A DNA stretch of 36,392 bases from a bacterium (GTDB taxonomy: Bacteria > Actinomycetota > Acidimicrobiia > Spongiisociales > Spongiisociaceae). The notes beneath the pieces were generated by a model. The model had not been told where the DNA came from, searched no databases, and worked only from the letters and a program-made list of their open reading frames with translations. Position numbers and translations under genes: made by a program. Below are positions 7,799 through 17,200 of this stretch, in pieces. How positions within the stretch are numbered: the stretch's first letter is position 1; the number at the start of each line of letters is the position of its first letter. The stretch covers positions 1 through 36,392 of the forward strand of contig JAPOQZ010000091.1 of the NCBI GenBank assembly GCA_026710435.1, read 5' to 3'.

Positions 7799-8791
7799 TC
7801 AGGCTATCAGCCTCAGCGCCGGCAGAAACACCGCCAGCGCCAGCACGGGTCCGTCCAGCGCGGTCAGGTAGCCTTCCGGCCGCGCCGCCAACCGGATCCG
7901 GCCGGTGCGGAATGCCGACCCGATTCCACGGCCGGCGATGACAGCCCCTGCAGTGACCAGTCCCAGGAAGAACCACTGGAGGATTTCGAAGCCTGCGATA
8001 TAGGCCACTGCGAGAGCCGATAGAACGATCGCCAGCGAGCCCATCATGTACGGATCGGCCATCCTGGCGCGGCTCCGTTCGGCCAGGCGTCCTATCAGGG
8101 TTCCCAGCAGGGTGATGATCACCAGCCCGGCGATCCTGCTGTCGCCATCTCCCGATGCAGAAACCCGGGCCAGCAGGATCGACGAGACGGACAAAGACAC
8201 CACCAGCGCTGCGAGAACGGAGGCGGATATGATCGTGACATCGCGTGACCCTTGCTTGACAAGGGACCATCCCATGGCCACGAGCAACGAGATGGCCACT
8301 CCCACACCCAGTCCCGGGAGGCCCAAGGTGTTGGTGGCGACCAGGGACACCAGGATGGCCGCCCACAGGGGCAAGTAGTCCAGCTTGAAGTCACCGTCCG
8401 AAGAGGCAAGGGCCAAGTCAGCAGCCCAGAGAGCCGCCACGCCGACCCACACGGCCAGGAGGAAGGGTGTTCCCAGGACGTTCGCTCCCAGAAGAAGAAC
8501 GGCGATGCCGGCAAGTATCAGACCCTCAAGCCCAATCCCCGTGCTTCCCATGGAAGCACCGCCGGACACCGGAGGTATCACGGCCAGTTCATCGGCGTCA
8601 GCGACCGGGTCGGCCTCGGCGCCCTCCTCCCCGTTCTTCCAAATCCGGGAGGTCTCCATCCGTCTCTCGAATTCCGGGCCGTAACGGGACGCGAGAGCCG
8701 CTACCACGTCCCGGATGGTCTCCCCTTCGATCACCACATGCGAGGCACCCGCGATCTCGCGAAGGCTCGCAAACAGTCTTACCCGTGCCAT
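7799..8791 (-). CDS. MoaD/ThiS-like domain fused to a polytopic membrane domain
   Basis: 330 residues. Residues 1-78 form a beta-grasp ubiquitin-like domain. It opens VRLFASLREIAG and ends VIPPVSGG, the exact C-terminal pattern of a MoaD sulfur carrier. Instead of stopping after Gly77-Gly78 the frame continues without a break, and about seven or eight hydrophobic helices follow (about 87-330). The last part (GRGIGSAFRTGRIRL to LDGPVLALAVFLP) faintly resembles the C-terminal signature of CdsA-type CDP-diacylglycerol synthases, but the usual acidic residues are largely missing, so catalysis is doubtful. MoaD must have a free Gly-Gly to be adenylated and thiocarboxylated, so the fusion would need cleavage or a different role. 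The Met81 just after the Gly-Gly could in principle serve as an internal start. Function unknown. Confidence 0.7.
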   Translation of the reverse strand: MARVRLFASLREIAGASHVVIEGETIRDVVAALASRYGPEFERRMETSRIWKNGEEGAEADPVADADELAVIPPVSGGASMGSTGIGLEGLILAGIAVLLLGANVLGTPFLLAVWVGVAALWAADLALASSDGDFKLDYLPLWAAILVSLVATNTLGLPGLGVGVAISLLVAMGWSLVKQGSRDVTIISASVLAALVVSLSVSSILLARVSASGDGDSRIAGLVIITLLGTLIGRLAERSRARMADPYMMGSLAIVLSALAVAYIAGFEILQWFFLGLVTAGAVIAGRGIGSAFRTGRIRLAARPEGYLTALDGPVLALAVFLPALRLIA

Positions 8792-8842
8792 TGACCAAAC
8801 AGGGTACTCGGACTATCCGCCACTCTCAGCCATTTCCTCCTA

Positions 8843-9121
8843 CTAGACCTGATTCTTCATGTTTCCCGGCAAACCTACCGTGGAGCGCCACTCCAACCCA
8901 GTTTTCGTGGCTTCTCTCGCGTGCACCCGACGGGTTAAGTCGAACTCCAGTCGGTCGACTTGCCGAGTCCGCCGCCCTCCCAGGTCAGGAGTCTGCCAAC
9001 GGCTCTCCATCCGCTCAGACAGACCCGGCGCACTATGAATCGGGGCTACCGGGCTGTATCCCTTGAGAGGGCATCTGAGGGCTTCGCCTTCGGCTCGGCG
9101 CTTCACCTTGGAGCTGCTCAT
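8843..9121 (-). CDS. Doubtful small ORF overlapping cutA
   Basis: A 92-residue frame whose ATG overlaps the TGA of cutA by 4 nt (ATGA), the coupling pattern seen throughout this window. The product (MSSSKVKRRAEGEALRC and onward, ending GLPGNMKNQV) is basic, with no domain, signal or membrane segment that I recognise. It fills the 326-bp stretch between cutA and the MoaD-fusion gene, where nothing else is evident. The opposite strand is also open across its far end, so this could be a non-coding or repeated intergenic segment. Low confidence. Confidence 0.25.
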   Translation of the reverse strand: MSSSKVKRRAEGEALRCPLKGYSPVAPIHSAPGLSERMESRWQTPDLGGRRTRQVDRLEFDLTRRVHAREATKTGLEWRSTVGLPGNMKNQV

Positions 9122-9453
9122 GTAACCGCGGGAGCCGTAGAGTCAACCAGCCACTCCACGTATCCCGTCCCGGTTCCATCGAGCGGAACCATGACTATCG
9201 AAGGCAACTCGTAGCTGTGCAGCGAGCGGATCATCTCACACAACGCTTCGAAGTGAGAATCGACCGACTTCAGCAGGAGCACATACTCACGGTCCAACAC
9301 CACCTCCTCTTCCCAGCGGTAGCAACTCCGGATGGGCCAGGTCTGCCCGCACGCCGCCAGCCGATGCTCGACGGCGTGGCGCATGATGCGAACGGCTTCG
9401 TCCTCGTCTGTACAGGTGACCGTGATCTCAACCGGCTTCATGCCGCGACCCAT
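9118..9453 (-). CDS. cutA: CutA1-family divalent cation tolerance protein
   Basis: 111 residues, the normal size for CutA1, a trimeric ferredoxin-like-fold cytosolic protein. It matches along its whole length: a beta strand VEITVTCTDEDEAVRIMRHA, the turn RLAACGQTWPIRSCYRWEEEV, the helix following LLLKSVDSHFEAL, and the signature HSYELPSIVMVPL with terminal YVEWL. The family is linked to metal tolerance in E. coli, but its molecular action is unsettled and it resembles PII-type small regulators. It starts 15 nt after the guaB1-like stop, so the two are probably co-transcribed. An ATG four codons in (9439-9441) is an alternative start. Confidence 0.92.
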   Translation of the reverse strand: MGRGMKPVEITVTCTDEDEAVRIMRHAVEHRLAACGQTWPIRSCYRWEEEVVLDREYVLLLKSVDSHFEALCEMIRSLHSYELPSIVMVPLDGTGTGYVEWLVDSTAPAVT

Positions 9454-9468
9454 CCCAACACGGTCGGA

Positions 9469-10908
9469 CTACCAGCCGTTTTGGAGGGGTTGTCCCTCCG
9501 AGTACCCGGCGAAGGATTGCACTCCGACCACAGCACGTTCGTGGAACTCGTCGATCGTCCGCGCACCCGTGTAAGTGCAGGCGGATCGGACTCCAGCGCT
9601 GACACGGTCGATCAGGTCCTCCACTCCCGGGGCTTCCGGGTCCAGATACAGGCGGGATTCCGAAACACCCTCTTCGAAGAACTTCTTGAGGGCTCGCTGG
9701 TAAGGCGTATCGTTGCGGGTACGGCGGCTGACCGCCCGCCGGGAGGCCATGCCGTAGTTCTCCTTGTACACCCTTCCCCTCGGATCGCGTAAGGCCTGAG
9801 CGGCCGACTCGTACGTACCGGCGAACCACGAGCCGATCATCACGCCGGCCGCGCCGGCCGCGAGGGCCAGGGCCACGTCCCTGGGGTGTCTCAAGCCTCC
9901 ATCCGCCCAGATGTGCCGGCCCCGGGAACGGGCAGCAACCGCACACTCCAGGACCGCAGAGAACTGGGGCCTGCCGACGCCGGTCATCATGCGGGTGGTG
10001 CACATGGCTCCGGGGCCCACCCCAACCTTCACGATGTCCGCGCCGGCGTCCAGGATATCCGCGACCCCTCCCTCCGTAACCACGTTTCCTGCGACGATCG
10101 GGCGGTCGTCGATCACCGAACGGACCTCCTTCAGTGCTTCGATCATGCGACCCTGGTGACCGTGGGCGGTATCCACCACGAGAACGTCCACCCCTACGTC
10201 GACGAGTTGCTCGGCTCGGGCGCCTGCATCGCCACTTATCCCCACTGCGGCCCCGACCAGCAACCGGCCGCCGCTGTCAACCGCCGGATGGTAAAGATCG
10301 GCCCTTATGGCGCCCTGCTCGGTGATGACACCCACCAGGCGTCCTGACCTGTCCACCACCGGAGCGAGATGGACCCGCCGCTCCACAAGGGTGTTGAACA
10401 TGGCCTCCGGACCGAGCCTGTCCGGCAGGACGATCGGCTCCGGAGTCATGACCTCCACGAGCGGGGTGAACGGATCTGCCCCTTCCTTGTCGCCCTCGGT
10501 GAATATCCCCACCGGGCGCTTCTCCGCATCCACCACTATGACAGCCCGGTGGGATCTCTTGCTGATCAGGGCCCGGGCTGTGTTGACGTTGTCCTGGGGA
10601 GTCAACGTGACCGCCGTGTCGACCACCAGGTGCGCGTTCTTCACGGACGCCACCATGTCGGACACAGCTTCCAACTCGACATCCTGGGGAAAGACCGCCA
10701 GCCCGCCGCGGCGCGCCACCGTCTCGGCCATCCGGCGGCCTGCTACCGCTGTCATGTTCGCCACCACGATCGGGATGTTCATCCCCACCCCGTCGGGAGA
10801 GGTCAGATCCACATCCATACGCGAGGCGACATCGGAGAATGCGGGCGCGAGGAAGACCTCGGAATAGGTCAACTCGTGTGTGGGTGGCTTGCCGTCGATG
10901 AACCTCAC
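9469..10908 (-). CDS. guaB1: GuaB1-type IMP dehydrogenase-related / GMP reductase protein
   Basis: 479 residues, the same length as mycobacterial GuaB1 (Rv1843c), with closely matching opening (MRFIDGKPP) and VVANMTAVAGRRMAETVARRGG. It is a TIM barrel of the IMPDH/GMPR family with a CBS pair inserted at about 95-200. Active-site Cys303 sits in GVGPGAMCTTRMMTG. Glycine-rich phosphate-binding loops and the C-terminal flap region are present. Actinobacterial GuaB1 is not the main IMPDH, and published work on the mycobacterial protein points to GMP reductase activity. It therefore probably recycles GMP to IMP, with purine-nucleotide sensing by the CBS module. The GTG start at 10906-10908 is preceded by a good GGGGGAG ribosome site. 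cutA follows by 15 nt. Confidence 0.88.
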   Translation of the reverse strand: MRFIDGKPPTHELTYSEVFLAPAFSDVASRMDVDLTSPDGVGMNIPIVVANMTAVAGRRMAETVARRGGLAVFPQDVELEAVSDMVASVKNAHLVVDTAVTLTPQDNVNTARALISKRSHRAVIVVDAEKRPVGIFTEGDKEGADPFTPLVEVMTPEPIVLPDRLGPEAMFNTLVERRVHLAPVVDRSGRLVGVITEQGAIRADLYHPAVDSGGRLLVGAAVGISGDAGARAEQLVDVGVDVLVVDTAHGHQGRMIEALKEVRSVIDDRPIVAGNVVTEGGVADILDAGADIVKVGVGPGAMCTTRMMTGVGRPQFSAVLECAVAARSRGRHIWADGGLRHPRDVALALAAGAAGVMIGSWFAGTYESAAQALRDPRGRVYKENYGMASRRAVSRRTRNDTPYQRALKKFFEEGVSESRLYLDPEAPGVEDLIDRVSAGVRSACTYTGARTIDEFHERAVVGVQSFAGYSEGQPLQNGW

Positions 10909-11066
10909 GAAGTCTCCCCCCGGCGGGATGCGGGCCCGCCCAGTATCTCACAAACCCTCAGCCGCCGGAGCGGGTGTCCGGTTCGCTCTGTCCAACCGCT
11001 CGGGATGGTCGAGCAACGCCGCGCGCCTGCAATGAACCCGGTGTCAGGACACCTGTCCGAGGTTCC

Positions 11067-11900
11067 TCAACCTGCCGATCCGGATGGGTCCACTCCCGGA
11101 GGAGCTCCAAACTCGGCAACTCGATCGGAAGCCGGCGGCCGGCGGCCCCTGCGTATCCTGACCACGATCGCCACGGCAACCACAGCGGCCAGCGCCGCGG
11201 CTCCCCATACGATGATCATCGGAGGACCGGAGCGGGGCAACCGCGACTCCGCCTCCAGCACCCGCCCGCTGTCCGTAAGCGACAGGTTCCAGATCATCGT
11301 CTCCCCGGTCACGAGGTCGGCATTGCTGGTCACAACCTCGCCGGGCAGGACCAGAGAAAGCCGGATGTCGAACACCTCGTCCAGCAGCGCCATATCCAGC
11401 GGAATGGGACTCGCCGCCAAGCCCTCGCCCAGCAGGCTCTCCGTGTCCTCGGGCATCTCGAGCCGGAAGACGAAGCTGTCCTCCATCCGGATGGGAGACA
11501 TGTCCGATAGGAAACCGGTCAGCGACGCTTCCCCGTCGGCGGTGCCGCTAGCCAACTCCCCGAGGCGCGTGCCGAGCTGTTCCAGGGAGTCGAAGGCCGC
11601 GGAGGCTCGGATACCTTCGTATCCTTCCTCGGTGACCACCTCTGCTGTCCAGCCTTGCGGAACCAGGTCCTCCCCGATAGCCAACTCACCCCCGAGGGCT
11701 CCGCCCGCCAGGACGGCAAGTTCCTCGTCCATGGACAATTCCACCGAGAGCGTGCCGCTCTCGTCCTCCTCGATGACCAGGTCGGCGTAGATCCGGAACT
11801 CGCAAGCGGCCAGGAATAGACAGAGGAGAGCCGACAGCGCGAGCAGCGGCACACGGCTGCTGGGAACCCTCACCGATCGCCGTGCCAAACCCCGCTCCAA
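11067..11900 (-). CDS. LppM-like lipoprotein with C-terminal membrane anchor
   Basis: About 277 residues. The N-terminus has a hydrophobic signal ending in the lipobox LAAC, so the mature protein would start at that Cys with a lipid anchor. The body (RIYADLVIEEDESGTLSVELSMDEE and on) resembles the LppM domain of actinobacterial envelope lipoproteins. Near the C-terminus a second hydrophobic helix (IIVWGAAALAAVVAVAIVV) is followed by an arginine-rich tail. The extracellular domain would be tethered at both ends. In mycobacteria LppM affects phagosome behaviour, but a general role is unknown. The annotated start is TTG (11898-11900), 3 nt after the upstream HisA-like stop. An in-frame GTG at 11868-11870 would give a more standard signal peptide. 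The tail is shadowed by open frames on the + strand. Confidence 0.75.
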   Translation of the reverse strand: MERGLARRSVRVPSSRVPLLALSALLCLFLAACEFRIYADLVIEEDESGTLSVELSMDEELAVLAGGALGGELAIGEDLVPQGWTAEVVTEEGYEGIRASAAFDSLEQLGTRLGELASGTADGEASLTGFLSDMSPIRMEDSFVFRLEMPEDTESLLGEGLAASPIPLDMALLDEVFDIRLSLVLPGEVVTSNADLVTGETMIWNLSLTDSGRVLEAESRLPRSGPPMIIVWGAAALAAVVAVAIVVRIRRGRRPPASDRVAEFGAPPGVDPSGSAG

Positions 11901-11903
11901 CCG

Positions 11904-13091
11904 CTAGAGGACGCTACCGGGATGGGATGCCCGCAGGCCGAGGGGCTCCGAGATCGTGACCGTCACGCCATCGGGTGCGGTGAGCTCGAGGGAAGCTGCC
12001 TGCCCACCCCCCCCCATCACCGGGTCATGGCCGAGACGAACGAGCCGGACACGCCACACTTCGATGTCGTCCACCACCAGGACCAGGCGAAACCGGCGCC
12101 TTCCATGTGAGTCTTCGGGAGAACGGTTGTCCGGTACGAGTTCCAGCAACAAGCCCTCCCCCACATCGAGCAAGACCCCCCGATCGGCAGCCCGGCTCGC
12201 TTCCTCCGGGTCCGGCTCCTTCTGCCGGGCCTCCTCACGTTCGAACATGGCGAGGCTCGGCAGGCCGAGAGCACCCTGGTAGAACTCGATACTGTCATCC
12301 AGGTTGCTGCAGGGTACGATCACCCTCGCCTGGCGTACATTGGACGGCGTCCGAGCCGGACCACTCAGCACCGCCTTGGCCTGGCCGATGGTGAAACGGC
12401 CTTCGGTCACCTCCCGACCGACCACCAGACCTGCCAGCGCCCGACCCTCAACCTCGATGGAAGTCAGCTTCCTCACATCGTCCAGATTGCGAACGCCGCC
12501 GGAGGCGATCACGGGTTCGTCGATGTATTCGAGGGCGGTCCGGAGGATCTCCCAGTTGGGCGGTTCTGCAAGCACGTCCCGCCGTGCATCGGCAACGAGA
12601 AATCCCGAAACGCCACAGGAGGCCATCTCGACCATTACCTCCTCGAGGAAACGTCCGGAGTTCGAGGTCCACCCCCGTGTGACCAGTTCCTCGTTCTCCA
12701 GCACGTCGAGGGAGATCATCATACGCCCGGGATAGTCACGGCACAGGTCCCAAACCATGTTTGGGCTCTCTATCGCGGCGGTGCCCATGGTCACCTTCCA
12801 AGCGCCCTGCTCGATCAAACGGCCCGCTTCCCGCTCGGAGCGGATGCCTCCAGCCACCACGACCGGTACGTCGAGTCCGTCGAGCATGCGGTCGATCAGC
12901 GGACGGTTCCGGTACGAGCGGTATGCAGCAGCGTCGAGATCGACCACCAACAGGTAGTCCACCCCCTTGTCGACCCAACCCCGGGCCCGGTTGAGGGGGT
13001 CAGAGTCGAGCGAGATGACATCGTCCAGGCTACCGCGCCCGAGACGGACGGCCCTACCTTCCAAGATGTTCACGCGGGCGTAAAGATCCAT
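11904..13091 (-). CDS. HisA-like barrel fused to a VOC (glyoxalase/dioxygenase fold) domain
   Basis: 395 residues. Residues 1-245 align with HisA/PriA, the histidine-pathway ProFAR isomerase. They include the half-barrel phosphate loops GGIRSE (81-86) and SGGVRNLDD (198-206), the SLDV strand (Asp129) and the VVGRE end. The first catalytic Asp is replaced: the IPALD-type motif reads YARVNIL, with Asn8. The conserved Thr-Asp-Ile-x-x-Asp-Gly motif reads ADARRDV, with Ala167 in place of the Thr. Residues 250-395 form a VOC-like domain (QARVIVPCSNLDDSIEFYQGA, then a second half ending LTAPDGVTVTISEPLG). No other his genes are nearby. It is therefore likely a HisA paralogue with altered or lost isomerase activity. 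A divergent but functional HisA cannot be excluded. lppM-like follows after 3 nt. Confidence 0.75.
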   Translation of the reverse strand: MDLYARVNILEGRAVRLGRGSLDDVISLDSDPLNRARGWVDKGVDYLLVVDLDAAAYRSYRNRPLIDRMLDGLDVPVVVAGGIRSEREAGRLIEQGAWKVTMGTAAIESPNMVWDLCRDYPGRMMISLDVLENEELVTRGWTSNSGRFLEEVMVEMASCGVSGFLVADARRDVLAEPPNWEILRTALEYIDEPVIASGGVRNLDDVRKLTSIEVEGRALAGLVVGREVTEGRFTIGQAKAVLSGPARTPSNVRQARVIVPCSNLDDSIEFYQGALGLPSLAMFEREEARQKEPDPEEASRAADRGVLLDVGEGLLLELVPDNRSPEDSHGRRRFRLVLVVDDIEVWRVRLVRLGHDPVMGGGGQAASLELTAPDGVTVTISEPLGLRASHPGSVL

Positions 13092-13187
13092 GGGCGGATT
13101 CTACTCACCGGACATGGGAGCACGGGTAGCCACCGGAAGACGATCTCATGACGCCCGAGGAAGCATCCGGACGATATTCTCCCCCGG

Positions 13188-13961
13188 ATGGACACGCGAC
13201 TGGACGGGCACCGTGCCGTGGTAACCGCCGGTGCGGGAGGACTCGGACTACACATAGCAGGAACCCTGTCGGCCGCAGGGGCGCGGGTGTTCGTGTGCGA
13301 CATAGACGACACGGCCCTCGAAGGCCTGCCCGAGGGCATCGAGGGCAGCCGGGCCGACGTGTCGGATCCGGATGCGGTGGCCGCGTGGCTGGATCCGATC
13401 GCACGGGAGGGTGTCGACCTCCTCGTCAACAATGCCGGGATCGCAGGACCTACCAGACCTGTGGAGGAGATCAGCCCAGGCGAGTGGCGCCGCTGCTTGG
13501 CTGTGGGTCTCGACGGCGTCTTCAACTGCACCCGGCGCGTCGTGACGACGATGAAGGCCCGGCGACGCGGAGCCATCGTAAACGTCGCTTCAACCGCCGG
13601 CATCATGGGCATGCCTCTCCGCGCGCCCTACGTAGCCGCCAAGTTCGGGGTGATCGGTTTGACCAAGACCCTGGCAATGGAGCTCGGTCGTCATGGAATC
13701 CGCGTGAACGCCATCCTTCCGGGGGCGCTCACCGGGGACCGGATGGACAGGGTCGTGGCGGCTCAGGCCGAGACAGAGAACCGCTCCGAGGCGGAGATCC
13801 GCTCCACGTACGAAAGCGGCACTTCGATGGGTACGTTCGTCACGCCCGAGGAGGTGGCCGACCTGGTGGTATTCCTGGCGTCGGATCGGGGAAGCCGGAT
13901 CAGCGGGCAGGCCATCGGCGTGGATGGGCACACCGAGACCCTGTACCCGAGACCGGTATGA
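13188..13961 (+). CDS. Short-chain dehydrogenase/reductase
   Basis: 257 residues, a classical SDR of normal length with a Rossmann fold. The cofactor loop TAGAGGLG is at 13-20, NNAG at 81-84, and the catalytic Ser135, Tyr148 and Lys152 are intact (NVAST, YVAAK). Acidic Asp38-Asp40 after the second strand (VCDID) suggests NAD(H) preference over NADP(H). The end GQAIGVDGHTETLY matches the family, though the usual G-G before the final D is changed. The substrate cannot be assigned. It is transcribed divergently from the HisA-VOC gene, with 96 bp between. The ATG follows a purine-rich stretch, and the long open frame from 13148 in another phase is shadow. Confidence 0.88.
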   Translation: MDTRLDGHRAVVTAGAGGLGLHIAGTLSAAGARVFVCDIDDTALEGLPEGIEGSRADVSDPDAVAAWLDPIAREGVDLLVNNAGIAGPTRPVEEISPGEWRRCLAVGLDGVFNCTRRVVTTMKARRRGAIVNVASTAGIMGMPLRAPYVAAKFGVIGLTKTLAMELGRHGIRVNAILPGALTGDRMDRVVAAQAETENRSEAEIRSTYESGTSMGTFVTPEEVADLVVFLASDRGSRISGQAIGVDGHTETLYPRPV

Positions 13962-14219
13962 GGGAGCTGCAGTACGCGGAACCAGGACAAGTCCGCTCCC
14001 GACACGACTATGCTGGCGGAACTTCCCGGGACAGTCCGTCCCTCTTCCCCTTGGACTTCCGCTCCACTTGTCGGGCGGTTTATGGCTTGACAGATATCAG
14101 AACTCCGGAGTTGACGAACTACAAAGATGTGATTAGCCTGATCTGTCCTGCCCGTCCAGTGGAGAAAGTAAGAGAAAGAGTCGCGAACGACCGCGACATG
14201 TGCCGTTGAGGAGGGTGCC
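13962..14219 (+). promoter_or_regulatory. Leader region of nrdJ
   Basis: 258 bp between the SDR gene and nrdJ. GAGGAGGG at 14208-14215 is a strong ribosome site four bases from the ATG. TTGACA (14087-14092) and TTGACG (14111-14116) are possible -35 elements, but neither is followed by a good -10 at the usual distance. No cobalamin riboswitch core and no clear NrdR-box pair were recognised. Confidence 0.4.
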
Positions 14220-17200
14220 ATGGCAACCACGGGTCAAGGACTGCGCATCGAACGCCGGTTCACAACCGAAGGCCACGATCCGTACGGCACCATGGCATGG
14301 AGTCGCCGCGAGTCGCGCATAACCAACCCGGATGGGTCGACCGTGTTCGAGATGCAGAACGCAGAGGTTCCTACGGGCTGGTCGGCAGTGGCAACGGACA
14401 TCATCGTCTCCAAGTACTTCCGGAAGGCAGGCGTCCCCCTGCGCCGCGGGGATGGTGCGCGCCTAAGCGACGGGAACGGCAATCCCGCCGTGGGAACCGA
14501 GCGCTCGGCCAGGGATGTGTTCGACCGGCTAGCCGAAACATGGCGACACTGGGGTGACTCGTACGGGTACTTCGAGACCGCGGCCGATGCGCAAACGTTC
14601 GAGGACGAGCTCAAATACATGCTCGCCAACCAGATGGCCGCCCCCAACAGCCCGCAATGGTTCAACACCGGCCTAGCCCACAAGTACGGCATCACCGGTA
14701 CCAGGCAGGGCTTCTGGTACGTCGACGAGGAGACCGGCGAGGTGTCGCCTTCCCCGGACGCCTATTCGAGGCCCGCTCCGCATGCCTGCTTCATCCAGTC
14801 GGTAGCCGACGATCTGGTCAACGACGGGGGCATCATGGATCTCTGGGTCCGTGAAGCGCGCCTCTTCAAGATGGGCTCCGGAACCGGGTCTAACTTCTCG
14901 AGTATCCGCGCCGAGGGCGAGCCGCTTGCTGGAGGAGGCAAGAGTTCGGGCCTGATGTCGTTCCTCAAGATCGGTGACCGCGCCGCCGGTGCCATCAAGT
15001 CAGGCGGGACCACGAGAAGAGCCGCCAAGATGGTCATCCTTGATGTCGACCATCCGGATATCGAAGAGTTCATCGCGTGGAAGCATGTCGAGGAGCAGAA
15101 GGCCCGTCTTCTCATCAAGCATGGCGGGTTCCCGGCCGACTTCAACGGGGAAGCCTACGCCACCGTGTCAGGTCAGAACTCCAACAACTCGGTCCGGGTC
15201 GACAACCGCTTCATAAAGGCAGTACGCGACGACAGCGACTGGCGCTTGGTGAACCGGGTGGATGGCGAGGTCACCGGTACGGTCAAGGCTTCGGACCTCT
15301 GGCAGCAGATCGCCGAAGCGGCTTGGGCATGTGCAGATCCGGGCATGCAGTATCACACCACGATCAACGAGTGGCACACTTGTCCGGAGGGGGGTGAGAT
15401 CCGCGCCTCCAACCCCTGCTCCGAATACATGTTCCTGGACGACACGGCCTGCAACCTGGCCAGCATCAACCTGGTCGCGTTCCTCGACAAGGAGACCGGC
15501 GGGGTCGATGTCGAGGGATACCTCCACACCATCCGGCTCTGGTCCGTCGTCCTCGAGATATCCGTGACGATGGCCCACTTCCCCTCTAGGGCAATCGCCC
15601 AGGGTTCGTACGACTACCGCACCCTCGGTCTCGGATACGCCAACCTCGGCAGCCTGCTCATGCGCTCGGGCATTCCGTACGACTCGGAAAAGGGACGAGC
15701 TATAGCAGGCGCCCTGACCGCGATCCTCACGGGCGAGGCCTACGCCACGTCCGCCCGCATGGCAGCGGTTCGAGGTCCGTTCCCGCGCTTTGCCGAGAAT
15801 CGCGAGCATATGCTCAGGGTGATCCGCAACCATCGGCGAGCCGCCTACGGCACTACCGACTACGAAGGCGTGACAACGCAGGTTCAAGGGATCGATCCGG
15901 TTCTATGCCCCTCGAACCTGCTCGAAGCCGCCCGGCGAGCCTGGGACGCGGCTCTATCGTTAGGCGAGCTTCACGGATACCGCAACGCCCAGACGTCCTG
16001 CCTCGCTCCGACCGGGACCATAGGCCTGGTGATGGACTGCGACACCACTGGGGTCGAACCCGATTTCGCCTTGGTCAAGTTCAAGAAACTGGCAGGAGGC
16101 GGATACTTCAAGATAGCCAACCAGTCGGTAGCCCCGGCCTTGCGGCGACTCGGCTACAGCCCCAGCCAGATCCAGGAAATCCTCTGTTACGTCGTCGGCT
16201 CGTCGTCGCTGGTCGGAGCACCGCACATCAACCGGCCGACGCTTGCGCAATTCGGCTTCACGCCCGGCGATCTGGCCAGGATCGAAGCGGCTCTGCCCGG
16301 TGCCTTCGAGTTGAGCCACGCCCTCAACGCTTTCGTCATGGGCGATGAAGCGATGAAGCGGCTCGGCTTCGCGGAAGAGGAGTACAGCGCGCCCGAATTC
16401 GACCTGGCCAAGGCACTGGGTTTCAGCGCCCAACAGATAAGCGGTGCGAACGACTTCATATGCGGTCGCCAGACCATCGAAGGCGCCCCCCACCTTCGGG
16501 ACGAGCACCTTGCCGTGTTCGACTGCGCCAACCGCAACGGCAAGTACGGCAAGCGGTTCATCCACCACACCGGCCACATCAAGATGCTTTCGGCCACCCA
16601 GCCGTTCATCTCCGGAGCCATCTCGAAGACCATCAACATGCCCAACGAGGTCACCGTCGACGATGTCGCCGACGCATACATGATGTCCTGGCGACTGGGC
16701 CTCAAGGCGATGGCCCTGTACAGAGACGGCTCGAAGGCCTCCCAACCGCTGTCGGTGTCCTCCGACGACGGTGACTCCGAGGAGTCGGATCCCCAGGTAA
16801 CCGAGGCGCTCGAACAGGAGGCGAGCCTGGCTTGGGGTCGCCTGCCCGCAGGTACCTCCCCCACCCAGGCGTATGCCAATCATCCCCGACCCCGGTTCCT
16901 GCTACCCGCCCGCCGGGCCGGCTGGACCCAGGAGGCACGGGTAGGTGGTCACAAGGTGTTCCTGCGAACGGGTGAGTACGAAGACGGCACCCTCGGTGAG
17001 ATATTCCTTGACCTCGCCAAGGAAGGCGCCACGCTACGCGGCATCCTGGCGAGCTTTGCCATCGCGGTGAGCAAGGGCCTGCAGTACGGTGTTCCGCTCG
17101 AGGAGTTCGTCGACACCTTCATCTTCCAGACCTTCGAACCCCGCGGCATCGTGGAAGGCCATCCCAACATCAAGATGGCCAACTCGATCGTCGACTACAT

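Noticed and set aside
13148..14209. 353-codon + strand frame over the SDR gene and nrdJ leader
   Set aside because: The SDR in another phase has a complete catalytic set; this frame is Arg/Gly/His-rich and has no recognisable motif.
13962..14219. Cobalamin riboswitch or NrdR box before nrdJ
   Set aside because: No B12-box-like core or paired NrdR repeats could be found by eye.
15960..16883. 307-codon - strand frame inside nrdJ
   Set aside because: Antisense shadow of a strongly conserved enzyme with no ribosome site.
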